From positions 1-49,849 of the forward strand of contig JAOTSD010000028.1 in NCBI GenBank assembly GCA_030247555.1: 49,849 nucleotides of DNA, in the 5' to 3' direction. This stretch comes from Siculibacillus sp. (GTDB lineage Bacteria > Pseudomonadota > Alphaproteobacteria > Rhizobiales > Ancalomicrobiaceae). Below, piece after piece: positions 24,646 to 33,170 of the stretch; position 1 is the first letter of the stretch, and every line of letters begins with the position of its first letter. Below the pieces are notes generated by a model that saw nothing but the letters and a program-made list of their open reading frames with translations, was not told the DNA's origin and did no database searches. The position numbers were made by a program, and so were the translations under genes.

Positions 24646-24659
24646 TTGACCATGATCAA
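24646..24659. promoter_or_regulatory. FixK/FNR box upstream of hemA
   Basis: TTGAC-CATG-ATCAA, the same half-sites as the boxes before hemN and ccoN. Spacing to the minus-strand -10 element fits class II activation of hemA. Confidence 0.85.
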
Positions 24660-24776
24660 GCCGGCCCAATTTCGCCATCCGTGGCCCTACGGACCGTGGT
24701 TCGTCGCCGCAGGTCACGCGGCAACCGCTTGTTCACCTTTCCCGGCGAGACTCGTGATCCGTGGAGGACCCCTCGC

Positions 24777-25310
24777 GTGAACCTCGATCTCTCGTCCCTG
24801 ACCTTCCTCGTCGTCGAGGACAGCGCCTACATGCGCACCATCCTGCGCACCATGCTGCAGGGGTTCGGCGCGCGGCGGATCGTCGAGGCGGAAGACGGCG
24901 CTTCCGGCCTCGAGGCGATGGACCGCGCCAATCCCGACATCCTCATTCTCGACTGGGTGATGCCGATCCTCGACGGCGCCGACATGGTGCGGATGATCCG
25001 CAATCCACAGAACCCGTTCGCCTATGTGCCGGTCATCATGGTCACCGCGCACACGGAGCGTTCACGCATCCTCGAGGCGCGCAAACTGGGAATTCACGAA
25101 CTTTTGTGCAAGCCGATCTCGGCCAAGGCGCTCTACCAGCGCATCGCCAGCGTGATCCTGCACCCGCGTGAATTCGTCAAGACCCCGACCTATTTCGGCC
25201 CCGCTCCGCGCGCCATCCGCAATCGCCAGAAGATCTGGCAGGCCAAGCCGCAGGCGGCCGTCGTCGAGAAGCCGGGCGTCGCCTCCGGCAAGGCCGACGC
25301 CGCCGCGTGA
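24777..25310 (+). CDS. CheY-like stand-alone response regulator
   Basis: 177 aa from the GTG at 24777, which has GGAGG 10 nt upstream. The receiver (residues 8-125) has E14/D15 (VVEDSAYMR), phosphoacceptor D59 (LILDWVMP), T90 and K112 (LLCKPIS). There is no output domain. The C-terminus instead carries a short basic extension with TYFGPAPRA, followed by an Ala/Lys-rich tail. Similar FGP-containing tails occur in other alphaproteobacterial single-domain regulators. It is divergent from hemA. Its kinase and target are unknown, and it differs from the receiver beside fixJ. Confidence 0.88.
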   Translation: MNLDLSSLTFLVVEDSAYMRTILRTMLQGFGARRIVEAEDGASGLEAMDRANPDILILDWVMPILDGADMVRMIRNPQNPFAYVPVIMVTAHTERSRILEARKLGIHELLCKPISAKALYQRIASVILHPREFVKTPTYFGPAPRAIRNRQKIWQAKPQAAVVEKPGVASGKADAAA

Positions 25311-25422
25311 GCCGCTTTCGATCGGTCGGCCGCGAATTTCCCTCCCGGTCGCCGTCGCTTCGCCTTATGAGACGGTTACGGCGCGGGCGCGGCGGTTCGC
25401 CGGGACCATGCGGGGGGAGAGC

Positions 25423-26784
25423 GTGAAGATCTGGCCGAGCGGCGGCGCCGCGGTGTTCCTGAAGCGGGTGGGCACGGTCTCCGGCTTCACCATGCTGTCG
25501 CGCCTGACCGGTTTCCTGCGCGACGTGGTGCTCGCTTGGGTGATCGGCGCCGGTCCGCTCGCCGACGCCTTCTTCATCGCGCTGCGCATCCCCAATCATT
25601 TCCGCGCCCTCTTCGCCGAGGGCGCCTTCAACGCCTCCTTCGTGCCGACCTACGCCGGGGTGCTCGAGACCCGCGGCCGCGACGAGGCGCTCGGTTTCGC
25701 CGCCCGCGTCCTCGGCGCTCTGGTGGCGGTGCAAGTGGTGATCCTGGTGGCCGCCGAGATCTGGGCCCGCGGCCTCCTCGAATTCCTCACCCCCGGCTTC
25801 GCCGGCGCCGGCGAGCTCGGCGACCTCACGGTGATGCTCACCCGCATCACCTTTCCCTACCTGCTCTTCGTCACCCTGGTGACGGTCTGGGGCGCCGTCC
25901 TCAACGCCCATCATCGCTACGCCGCCGCCGCCGGCGCCCCGGTGCTGTTCAATCTGGCGATCATCGCCTGTGTCGCCGCGACCCTTCTCGTTCCGGCTCG
26001 CTCCCCGCACCTGCCGCCGACCGGCGCGGCCATCGGCGTGGCTCTCGCCGGCGTCGCCGAACTGATCCTGCTGGTGTGGGCGGCGCGTTCCGCCGGCCTC
26101 GTGCTCGCCCCGGTGCGTCCGCGCCTCGACGACGAGGTGAAGACCTTCCTGAAGCGCCTCGGCCCGGCGACCATCGGTTCCGGCGCCGCGCAGATCGCCA
26201 TGTTCGTCGACACCATCCTCGCCGCCGCCCTGCCGATCGGCGCGGTCTCGGCGATGTACTACGCCGACCGCCTCTATCAGTTGCCGATCGGCGTCATCGC
26301 CATCGCCATCGGCACGGTGCTGCTGCCCGAGCTCTCGCGCCGCTTCGCGGCTAAGGACGAGGTCGGCGCCCGTCGCGCCCAGCGCCGCGCCGTGCTCTGG
26401 TCGATCGCGCTCACCGCCCCCTTCGTCGTCGCCTTCCTCGCCGTCCCCGACCGGCTGGTCGGGATAGCCTTCGCCCGCGGCGCCTTCGACGAGGCGGCGG
26501 TGGCGCGCTCCGCCGCGACCCTACAGGCCTATGCCGTCGGCCTCATGGCGATCGTGCTCCTGCGCTCGGTGGTGCCCGGCTTCCACGCCCGCGGCGACAC
26601 CCGCACGCCGATGTGGGTCGCCTTCGCCGGCATCGCGGTCAACGTCGCCCTCAAGTTCTGGCTGACCGGCTCCTTCGACGTCGCCGGCCTGGCGCTCGCC
26701 ACTTCGGCCGGCGCCTGGGTGAATCTGTTGCTGCTCGTCGCCATCGACCTTCATCGGGCCCGCACCCGGGCGACCGACGCCTGA
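25423..26784 (+). CDS. murJ: MurJ/MviN-like lipid II flippase, short form
   Basis: 453 aa from the GTG at 25423, which follows GGGGGGAGA. An ATG at 25408 is the alternative. MurJ moves lipid II across the inner membrane for peptidoglycan synthesis. The N-terminus has the family signature TVSGFTMLSRLTGFLRDVVLAWVIGAGPLADAFFIALRIPNHFR followed by ALFAEGAFNASFVPTY. Further matches include FPYLLFVTLV, SAMYYADRLYQLPIGVIAIAIGTVLLPELSR and PGFHARGDTRTP. Typical MurJ proteins are roughly 510-530 aa with 14 helices. This one stops soon after AWVNLLLLVAIDLHRA, so the last pair of helices seems absent. Confidence 0.88.
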   Translation: MKIWPSGGAAVFLKRVGTVSGFTMLSRLTGFLRDVVLAWVIGAGPLADAFFIALRIPNHFRALFAEGAFNASFVPTYAGVLETRGRDEALGFAARVLGALVAVQVVILVAAEIWARGLLEFLTPGFAGAGELGDLTVMLTRITFPYLLFVTLVTVWGAVLNAHHRYAAAAGAPVLFNLAIIACVAATLLVPARSPHLPPTGAAIGVALAGVAELILLVWAARSAGLVLAPVRPRLDDEVKTFLKRLGPATIGSGAAQIAMFVDTILAAALPIGAVSAMYYADRLYQLPIGVIAIAIGTVLLPELSRRFAAKDEVGARRAQRRAVLWSIALTAPFVVAFLAVPDRLVGIAFARGAFDEAAVARSAATLQAYAVGLMAIVLLRSVVPGFHARGDTRTPMWVAFAGIAVNVALKFWLTGSFDVAGLALATSAGAWVNLLLLVAIDLHRARTRATDA

Positions 26785-26844
26785 TCGGCTTGCACCGATG
26801 TGCGTCGCCGTCGCAAGATCCCGCCATCGGGGCGGAGGACCCTC

Positions 26845-27771
26845 ATGCGCGGACGCGGCGCCATCCTGTCGAACGGCTACCGCAGCTTCCTCGCCGTCGC
26901 CGAGGCCGGCTCGATCCGCGCCGCGGCACGCGACCTCAACATCGTCTCCTCGGCCGTCAATCGTCAGATCCTCATGCTCGAGGAGGATCTCGGCATCCGC
27001 CTGTTCGACCGCGTCGGCCGGGGGCTGCGCCTCTCCGAAGCGGGCAAGCTGCTGCTCGGGCAGGTGCGCGAGACCGTCGATCGCCACGACGACATCGTCG
27101 CCGAACTCGACACGCTGCGGGGCCTGAAGCGCGGTCGCGTCCGCCTCGCCTCGGTGGAGAGCATCGCCGCCGAGCGGCTGCCGCGCCTCCTCGCCGATTT
27201 CTGGCGCCGCCACCCCGGGGTCGAGACCAGCCTGGTGGTCGCCGGCGCCGAGGAGGTCCACCGACTGGTCGAGACCAATTCCGCCGACCTCGGCTTCACC
27301 TTCTCCACTCGGCCGTTGCCGGGCATGCGGGTCGTCCATCACGAGCCGCACGCCCTCGGCGCCGTTCTGCCGCCCGGCCACGCTCGCGCCGGCGCCGAGC
27401 GGCTGCACCTCGAAGACCTTCTCGGCGAGCCGTTGGTGCTGCCCGCCCGCGGTCTGTCGCTGCGCGCCGCGCTCGAGCCGGCGCTGGCACGCGTCGGCAA
27501 GGTGCTGACCATCCGCGGCGAGAGCGATTCGCTGCACCTCACCGCGGAGCTGGTGCGCGCAGCCTCGGCGATCGGTTTCATGACCCGAGTCGGCATCGAG
27601 CGCGAACTGGCGAGTCGTGAACTCGCCTTCGTGCCGCTCGCCGATCCCGACCTCCTGCCCGACCACCTCGGCGTCGTCGCCCGCGAGCGCGCCGTGCCGA
27701 GCCTCTCGGTCGCCGCCCTCTCCGACTTCATCGAAGAGTCCTGGGGAGGGAGTGCCCTTCCGACGGGCTGA
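26845..27771 (+). CDS. LysR-family transcriptional regulator
   Basis: 308 aa, ATG after GGCGGAGGACC. The N-terminal winged helix-turn-helix covers about 8-68 (FLAVAEAGSIRAAARDLNIV, SSAVNRQILMLEEDLGIRLF). A periplasmic-binding-protein-like effector domain covers about 90-295 (GRVRLASVESIAAERLPRLL). It lies just upstream of the purine cluster in the same direction, with a 217-bp gap that contains a short inverted repeat. It is a plausible regulator of that cluster, but the ligand is unknown. LysR genes are more often divergent from their targets, so the link is inference. Confidence 0.9.
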   Translation: MRGRGAILSNGYRSFLAVAEAGSIRAAARDLNIVSSAVNRQILMLEEDLGIRLFDRVGRGLRLSEAGKLLLGQVRETVDRHDDIVAELDTLRGLKRGRVRLASVESIAAERLPRLLADFWRRHPGVETSLVVAGAEEVHRLVETNSADLGFTFSTRPLPGMRVVHHEPHALGAVLPPGHARAGAERLHLEDLLGEPLVLPARGLSLRAALEPALARVGKVLTIRGESDSLHLTAELVRAASAIGFMTRVGIERELASRELAFVPLADPDLLPDHLGVVARERAVPSLSVAALSDFIEESWGGSALPTG

Positions 27772-27855
27772 CCGGTTGATCTGGCGCGGAAACGGGCAGA
27801 GGCTGCCCGATAAGCCGTCGGCACGGCGATCGTTGCCTTCAGGAGAGCGATCCGC

Positions 27856-27877
27856 TCGAAATTCATCGCTTTTTCGA
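27856..27877. promoter_or_regulatory. Inverted repeat upstream of uraH
   Basis: TCGAAA (27856-27861) and TTTCGA (27872-27877), 10-bp spacer, in the least GC-rich part of the lysR-uraH gap and about 112-133 bp before uraH. It could be the operator of the adjacent LysR regulator. No experimental consensus is available for comparison. Confidence 0.3.
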
Positions 27878-27988
27878 ACGGTCGAGTCGACGCATGATCA
27901 GGAAATGTCCGTAGGCGACCGCCGCCGGACCCAAGTCGATCGAGCGAAGGGGGCTCGGTTGCGACGTCTCGCGGAACGAGGAACGACC

Positions 27989-28345
27989 ATGGGCCGTCTG
28001 ACAACGCACGTTCTCGACACTTCGAGCGGTCTGCCGGCCGCCGATCTCGCCATCACGCTGTGGGAGCTCGACCCCGACGGCAGCCGCCGCCGCGTCTGCG
28101 AGCATCGCACCAATGCCGACGGTCGGGTCGATCGCCCCATACTCGAGGGCGAGACCTTCGTGCCGGGCACCTATGAGCTGATCTTCGCCGTCGGCGACTA
28201 TTTCCGCCGCCGCGGGCTTGTGCTGGACCGGCCCGCCTTCCTCGACGTCGTGCCGCTGCGTTTCGGCATCGCCGAGGGCCTCGACCATCTCCACGTGCCG
28301 CTGCTCGTCGCGCCCTACGGCTATTCGACCTACCGGGGGAGCTGA
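27989..28345 (+). CDS. uraH: 5-hydroxyisourate hydrolase
   Basis: 118 aa, transthyretin-like tetramer. It hydrolyses 5-hydroxyisourate, the unstable product of urate oxidation, to OHCU. The N-terminal signature LTTHVLDTSSGLPA and the C-terminal YSTYRGS that ends the protein are both diagnostic and carry the active-site His and the YRGS tail. The ATG at 27989 is the family-consistent start. First gene of the purine cluster, 4 bp before xdhA. Confidence 0.96.
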   Translation: MGRLTTHVLDTSSGLPAADLAITLWELDPDGSRRRVCEHRTNADGRVDRPILEGETFVPGTYELIFAVGDYFRRRGLVLDRPAFLDVVPLRFGIAEGLDHLHVPLLVAPYGYSTYRGS

Positions 28346-28349
28346 GGCC

Positions 28350-29843
28350 ATGCGCCGCTCGATCCGCTACCTTTCGCAGGGCCGTGTGATCGAGGTCGCG
28401 GACTTCGACCCGACGACGACGTTGCTCGACCACCTGCGTCTCGATCGCCGCCGCACCGGCACCAAGGAGGGATGCAACGAGGGCGATTGCGGCGCCTGCA
28501 CCGTGGCGCTCGGTCGTCTGGTCGACGGCCGTCTGGTCTACGAGCCGGTCACCGCCTGCATCCGCCTGCTCGGCACCGTCGACGGCTGCGAGGTGGTCAC
28601 GGTGGAGGATCTCGCCGAAGGCGGTCGGCTGCACCCGATCCAACGGGCGTTGGTCGATCTCCACGGCTCGCAGTGCGGGTTCTGCACGCCCGGCATCGTC
28701 ATGAGCCTCTTCACCCTCTACGCCACTCCCGGTCCGGTCGACCGCGAGGCGGTGATCGATCGCCTCTCCGGCAACCTCTGTCGCTGCACCGGCTACCGCC
28801 CGATCGTCGCCGCCGCGCTCGAGGCCTGCGCCGCCCGCCCCGGCCAACTGCCCGACGATCTCTTCGCCGCCGCCGCGGCCGAGACGCGCCTGGCGCTCGC
28901 CGCTCTCGACGACGGTGAGGAGGTCTTCATCGGTGACGAGGGCCGCTTCTTCGCCGCGCCCCGGCGCTTCGACACGCTCGGCGGCATCCTCGCCGCCTGT
29001 CCCGACGCCACCCTCGTCGCCGGCGCCACCGACGTCGGGCTGTGGATCAACAAGGCCGGTCGCGACCTGCCGCGCCTCGTCCACCTCGGTCGGCTCGACG
29101 GGCTCGACCGCGTCGAGGAGCGCGGCGACGAGATCGTGCTCGGCGCCGCCGTCACCCTCGAGGAGGCCGGTCGCGTCCTCGGCCGCCTCGATCCGGACAT
29201 CGCCCTTCTCTTCCGCCGCATCGCCGGCGTCCAGGTGCGCGCCTCCGGTACCATCGGCGGCAACATCGCCAACGGCTCGCCGATCGGCGACACGCCGCCG
29301 TTGCTCATCGCGCTCGGCGCTTCGATCGAGCTGGTGCGCCCCGGTCACGTCCGCCGGTTGCCGCTCGAGGACTTCTTCATCGCCTATGGGCGGCAGGATC
29401 GCGCCCACGACGAGATCCTCACCCGCATCTTCGTGCCCCGACCGCGGGCGAACCACGCGCTGCGCGTCTTCAAGATCGCCAAGCGCCACGACCAGGATAT
29501 CTCCGCCGTGCTCGGCGCCCTGCGCCTCGCTCTCGACGACACGATCATCGCCGAGGCGCGCCTCGCCTTCGGCGGCATGGCGGGGACGCCGAAGCGGGCC
29601 GACGGGGCCGAGGCCGCCCTCGTCGGCGCCTCGATCGCCGATCCGGCGAGCTGGCGGCCGGCGCTCGACGCGCTGCGCGCCGACTTCACGCCGCTCTCCG
29701 ACCTGCGCGCCTCCGCCGACTATCGCACCGAGGCGGCGGTCGGGCTCCTCGGCAAGGCGCTGGTCGAGATCGCCGGTACGCCCACCACCCGCACCCGCGT
29801 CGTCGGTGCCCGCGAGGAGGCCTCCCATGGACGCGACCTCTGA
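28350..29843 (+). CDS. xdhA: Xanthine dehydrogenase small subunit (2Fe-2S, FAD)
   Basis: 497 aa. An N-terminal 2Fe-2S domain has cysteines C42, C47, C50 and C70. A second 2Fe-2S helical domain has C109/C112 (QCGFCTPG) and C144/C146 (LCRCTGY). The FAD-binding domain starts about residue 190 ([38 protein letters not shown]). It passes electrons from the molybdenum subunit to FAD and NAD. The ATG at 28350 is preceded by GGGGAGCTGAGG. The 3' end overlaps xdhB by 17 bp, consistent with coupled synthesis. Confidence 0.97.
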   Translation: MRRSIRYLSQGRVIEVADFDPTTTLLDHLRLDRRRTGTKEGCNEGDCGACTVALGRLVDGRLVYEPVTACIRLLGTVDGCEVVTVEDLAEGGRLHPIQRALVDLHGSQCGFCTPGIVMSLFTLYATPGPVDREAVIDRLSGNLCRCTGYRPIVAAALEACAARPGQLPDDLFAAAAAETRLALAALDDGEEVFIGDEGRFFAAPRRFDTLGGILAACPDATLVAGATDVGLWINKAGRDLPRLVHLGRLDGLDRVEERGDEIVLGAAVTLEEAGRVLGRLDPDIALLFRRIAGVQVRASGTIGGNIANGSPIGDTPPLLIALGASIELVRPGHVRRLPLEDFFIAYGRQDRAHDEILTRIFVPRPRANHALRVFKIAKRHDQDISAVLGALRLALDDTIIAEARLAFGGMAGTPKRADGAEAALVGASIADPASWRPALDALRADFTPLSDLRASADYRTEAAVGLLGKALVEIAGTPTTRTRVVGAREEASHGRDL

Positions 29844-32175
29844 CGGCACCCCCCGCCCCGACGCGCCGACCACGGTGGTCGGCCGGGCGAGCCCGCACGA
29901 ATCGGCTCACCTCCACGTCACCGGTGCCGCCGCCTACATCGACGATCTGCCCGAGCCGGCCGGCACACTCCAGGTCGTCCCCGGCTGGTGCCGCACCGCG
30001 GCGCGCGGCCGCATCCTGCGGCTCGACCTCGACCGCGTCCGCGCCGCCCCCGGGGTCGTCGCGGTGCTCACCGCGGCGGACGTACCCGCGGTCAACGATT
30101 GTTCGCCCTCGGTCGGCGGCGATCCGGTGCTGGCCGTCAACGAGGTCCGCTACCACGGTCAACCGATCTTCGCCGTCGCCGCCGAGACCCGAGCCGCGGC
30201 GCGCCGCGCCGCCCGCCTCGCGGTGATCGAGGTCGAGGAAGAAAAGCCGGCGGTCACCGTCGCCGACGCCCTCGACCGCGGCACCGACGTGTTGCCGCCC
30301 TATGCGTTCGCCAAGGGCGACGCCGACGCCGCGATCGCGGCCGCCCCCCACCTGCTCCACGACGGCTTCATGATCGGCGGCCAGGAGCATTTCTATCTCG
30401 AGACCCAGATCGCCCTCGCCGTGCCCGGCGACGGCGACGTCGTCCGCATCTTCGCCTCGACCCAGCACCCGACCGAGGTCTCCCACGTCGCCGCCCGGGT
30501 CCTTGGCCTGCCGGAGGCGGCGGTACCGTGCGAGTGCCGTCGCATGGGCGGCGGCTTCGGCGGCAAGGAGAGTCAAGCGACGCAGTGGGCGGTGATCGCC
30601 GCCCTCGTCGCCGGAGTGACCGGCCGGCCGGCCAAGATCCGGCTCGACCGCGACGACGACATGATGATGACCGGCAAGCGCCACGACTTCCGCGTCGATT
30701 GGTCGGCCGGGTTCGACGATTCCGGCCGACTGGCCGGGGTCGAGGTCGATTTCTTCGCCCGCTGCGGCCACTCCGCCGACCTCTCCCAGGGCGTCGTCGA
30801 CCGCACCATGTTCCATGCCGACAACGCCTACGATTATCCCGCCGCCCGCATCGCCTCCCGCCGGCTGATGACCGACACGGTCTCGGCCACCGCCTATCGC
30901 GGCTTCGGCGGACCGCAGGGGATGGTCTTCGCCGAACGCATGATGGACGCGATCGCCATCCGCCTCGGGATCGACCCGCTCGACGTGCGCCGCGCCAACT
31001 TCTATCCCGACCATGCCGCCGCCGCCCACGGCGTCACCCCCTATGGCCAGGTCGTCGACGACGGCATCCTCGCCGCCCTCGTCGACCGGCTCGAAACGAC
31101 CTCGGACTACCGCGCCCGAGCCGCCGCCATCGACGCCTTCAACCGCTCGAGCCCGGTGCTGAAGAAGGGCATCGCGCTGACCCCGGTGAAGTTCGGCATC
31201 TCCTTCACCCTCGCCCATCTCAATCAGGCCGGCGCCCTCGTCCACGTCTATTCCGACGGCTCGGTCAGCGTGAACCACGGCGGCACCGAGATGGGGCAGG
31301 GGCTGATGACCAAGGTGGCGCAGGTGGTGGCCGAGGCCTTCGGCCTGCCGCTCGCCACGGTGCGCGTCACCGCCACCGCGACCGACAAGGTCCCCAACAC
31401 CGCGCCGACGGCGGCCTCCTCCGGGTCCGACCTCAACGGCTGGGCCGCGCTGCGCGCCGCCGAGACCATCCGCGGACGTCTCGCCGAAACCGCCGCCCGG
31501 CTCCTCGGCGGAGAGGTCGACGCGGTCCGCTTCGCCGACGCCCGAGTCTGGTCGGCGGGCCGCAGCCTGTCCTTCGCCGACGTGGCGCGCGAGGCGCATC
31601 GGGCACGCCTGTCGCTGTCCTCGACCGGCTTCTACGCGACGCCCGGGATCACCTGGGACCGCGACGCCGCCCATGGCCGGCCGTTCTTCTACTTCGCCTA
31701 CGGCGCCTCCTGCTCCGAGGTGGTGATCGACACCTTCACCGGCGAGACGCGGGTCACCCGCGTCGACATCCTCCACGACGCCGGCCGTTCGCTCAATCCG
31801 GCGATCGACATCGGCCAGATCGAGGGCGGCTTCGTCCAGGGGATGGGCTGGCTCACCGCCGAGGAACTGGTGTGGGACGACCACGGTCGCCTGCTCACCC
31901 ACGCACCTTCGACCTACAAGATCCCCACCGCCCACGACGTGCCGGAGGACTTCCGCGTCGCGCTGTGGGAAGGCGAGGCGCGGGTCGAGACCATCCACCG
32001 CTCCAAGGCGGTGGGCGAGCCGCCCTTCATGCTGGCGATCTCCGTCCATTCGGCGATCCTGCGGGCGCTGGCCTCGCTCGCCCCCGGCCGCTTGCCGGCC
32101 CTCGACGTGCCGGCGACGCCCGAGGCGATCCTGAAGGCGGTCAAGGCGCTGCGCCATCCGGAGGGCTCGCCGTGA
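29827..32175 (+). CDS. xdhB: Xanthine dehydrogenase large (molybdenum) subunit
   Basis: 782 aa. It binds the molybdenum cofactor and oxidises hypoxanthine and xanthine to urate in the cytoplasm. Features: the N-terminal GRASPHESAHLHVTGAAAYI, HPTEVSHVAARVLGLP, the cofactor-loop stretch RRMGGGFGGKES, AYRGFGGPQGM, and later GEPPFMLAISVHSAI near the C-terminal substrate site. Length is typical for the two-subunit bacterial enzyme. It starts inside the xdhA 3' end and its stop overlaps the xdhC start (GTGA). Confidence 0.97.
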   Translation: MDATSDGTPRPDAPTTVVGRASPHESAHLHVTGAAAYIDDLPEPAGTLQVVPGWCRTAARGRILRLDLDRVRAAPGVVAVLTAADVPAVNDCSPSVGGDPVLAVNEVRYHGQPIFAVAAETRAAARRAARLAVIEVEEEKPAVTVADALDRGTDVLPPYAFAKGDADAAIAAAPHLLHDGFMIGGQEHFYLETQIALAVPGDGDVVRIFASTQHPTEVSHVAARVLGLPEAAVPCECRRMGGGFGGKESQATQWAVIAALVAGVTGRPAKIRLDRDDDMMMTGKRHDFRVDWSAGFDDSGRLAGVEVDFFARCGHSADLSQGVVDRTMFHADNAYDYPAARIASRRLMTDTVSATAYRGFGGPQGMVFAERMMDAIAIRLGIDPLDVRRANFYPDHAAAAHGVTPYGQVVDDGILAALVDRLETTSDYRARAAAIDAFNRSSPVLKKGIALTPVKFGISFTLAHLNQAGALVHVYSDGSVSVNHGGTEMGQGLMTKVAQVVAEAFGLPLATVRVTATATDKVPNTAPTAASSGSDLNGWAALRAAETIRGRLAETAARLLGGEVDAVRFADARVWSAGRSLSFADVAREAHRARLSLSSTGFYATPGITWDRDAAHGRPFFYFAYGASCSEVVIDTFTGETRVTRVDILHDAGRSLNPAIDIGQIEGGFVQGMGWLTAEELVWDDHGRLLTHAPSTYKIPTAHDVPEDFRVALWEGEARVETIHRSKAVGEPPFMLAISVHSAILRALASLAPGRLPALDVPATPEAILKAVKALRHPEGSP

Positions 32176-33170
32176 GCGGACACTGGGGCCGGGTCGCCGG
32201 CATCCTCGCCGACCACGGGCGAGCCGCCCGCATCGCGGTGGTGGCGACCCGCGGCTCGACCCCGCGCGAGATCGGTGCGGCGCTGGTGATGCGTCCCGAC
32301 GGCGGCTTCCACGGCACCATCGGCGGCGGCGCCTTCGAATGGCGGCTGCTCGCCCGCGCCGGCGCCCGGCTGCGCGACGGCGCCGTCGGCATCGCTTTCG
32401 AGGAGGTGGTGCTCGGCCCCGACCTCGGCCAGTGCTGCGGTGGCCGCCTCACCGTGGCGATCGAGGTGCTCGACCGCGACGATCTCGTCGAGGCGCGCCG
32501 CTTCGCCGGGCTCGAGGCGGCGGGTCGCTTCACCCTGCTGGGTGAAGTGCGCGACGGCCGTCTGCATCGCCGGGTGAGCGACGATCCGGCGCTCGATCCG
32601 GGTCTCGGACTCGATGGCCGGCTGGTCGAACGTTTCGGCGACGACCGCCGCCACCTCCTGCTCTTCGGCGCCGGCCACGTCGGTCGGGCGCTGGTGTTGG
32701 CGCTGGCGCCGCTGCCGTTCCGCGTCGCTTGGATCGACGGCCGGCCGGACACCTTTCCGCTCGCCCATCCGGCGAACGTGACCCGGCACGCGCCCGCCGA
32801 CCCGGTGACGATGGTGGCCACCGCCCCGCCCGCCGCCTTCGTCCTCGCCATGACCCACGACCACGCCCTCGATTTCGCGATCGTCGACGCCTGTCTGCGT
32901 CGCGCCGATCTCGGTTTCGTCGGGGTGATCGGCTCGCAGACCAAGCGTGCCCGATTCGCGAGCAGATTGACGGAAATCGGGCACACGAGCGCCGCGACTC
33001 GCCGTATGGTCTGCCCGGTGGGTGCGGCGGGGCCGCGCTCCAAGGTCCCTGCGGTCATCGCCGCGTCGATCACCGTCGAACTGCTCGTCGCCGACGAGGT
33101 GGCACGGAACACGCATGGGGGAACGCGCATCGCCGCCGGCGAGCGCGGCGTGCGGGAGGAACGGGCATGA
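32172..33170 (+). CDS. xdhC: Xanthine dehydrogenase accessory protein XdhC
   Basis: 332 aa from a GTG that overlaps the xdhB stop. XdhC binds molybdenum cofactor, promotes its sulfuration and inserts it into XdhB, and is not part of the mature enzyme. It has the N-terminal segment VVATRGSTPREIGAALVM with TIGGGAFEW and LGQCCGGRL, and a C-terminal Rossmann domain with LLLFGAGHVGRALV and GVIGSQTKRARF. The last 4 bases overlap the next gene, so the transporter is translationally linked to the dehydrogenase. Confidence 0.95.
   Translation: MSGHWGRVAGILADHGRAARIAVVATRGSTPREIGAALVMRPDGGFHGTIGGGAFEWRLLARAGARLRDGAVGIAFEEVVLGPDLGQCCGGRLTVAIEVLDRDDLVEARRFAGLEAAGRFTLLGEVRDGRLHRRVSDDPALDPGLGLDGRLVERFGDDRRHLLLFGAGHVGRALVLALAPLPFRVAWIDGRPDTFPLAHPANVTRHAPADPVTMVATAPPAAFVLAMTHDHALDFAIVDACLRRADLGFVGVIGSQTKRARFASRLTEIGHTSAATRRMVCPVGAAGPRSKVPAVIAASITVELLVADEVARNTHGGTRIAAGERGVREERA

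Larger units (their letters stand above)
24434..24776. other. hemA / receiver divergent intergenic region
   Basis: 343 bp. It holds a FixK box (24646-24659) and a minus-strand -10 element (24619-24624) for hemA. Toward the receiver gene only a ribosome site (GTGGAGG) is clear. The -10 position expected for plus-strand activation from the box reads GTGGCC and is not promoter-like. Confidence 0.6.
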
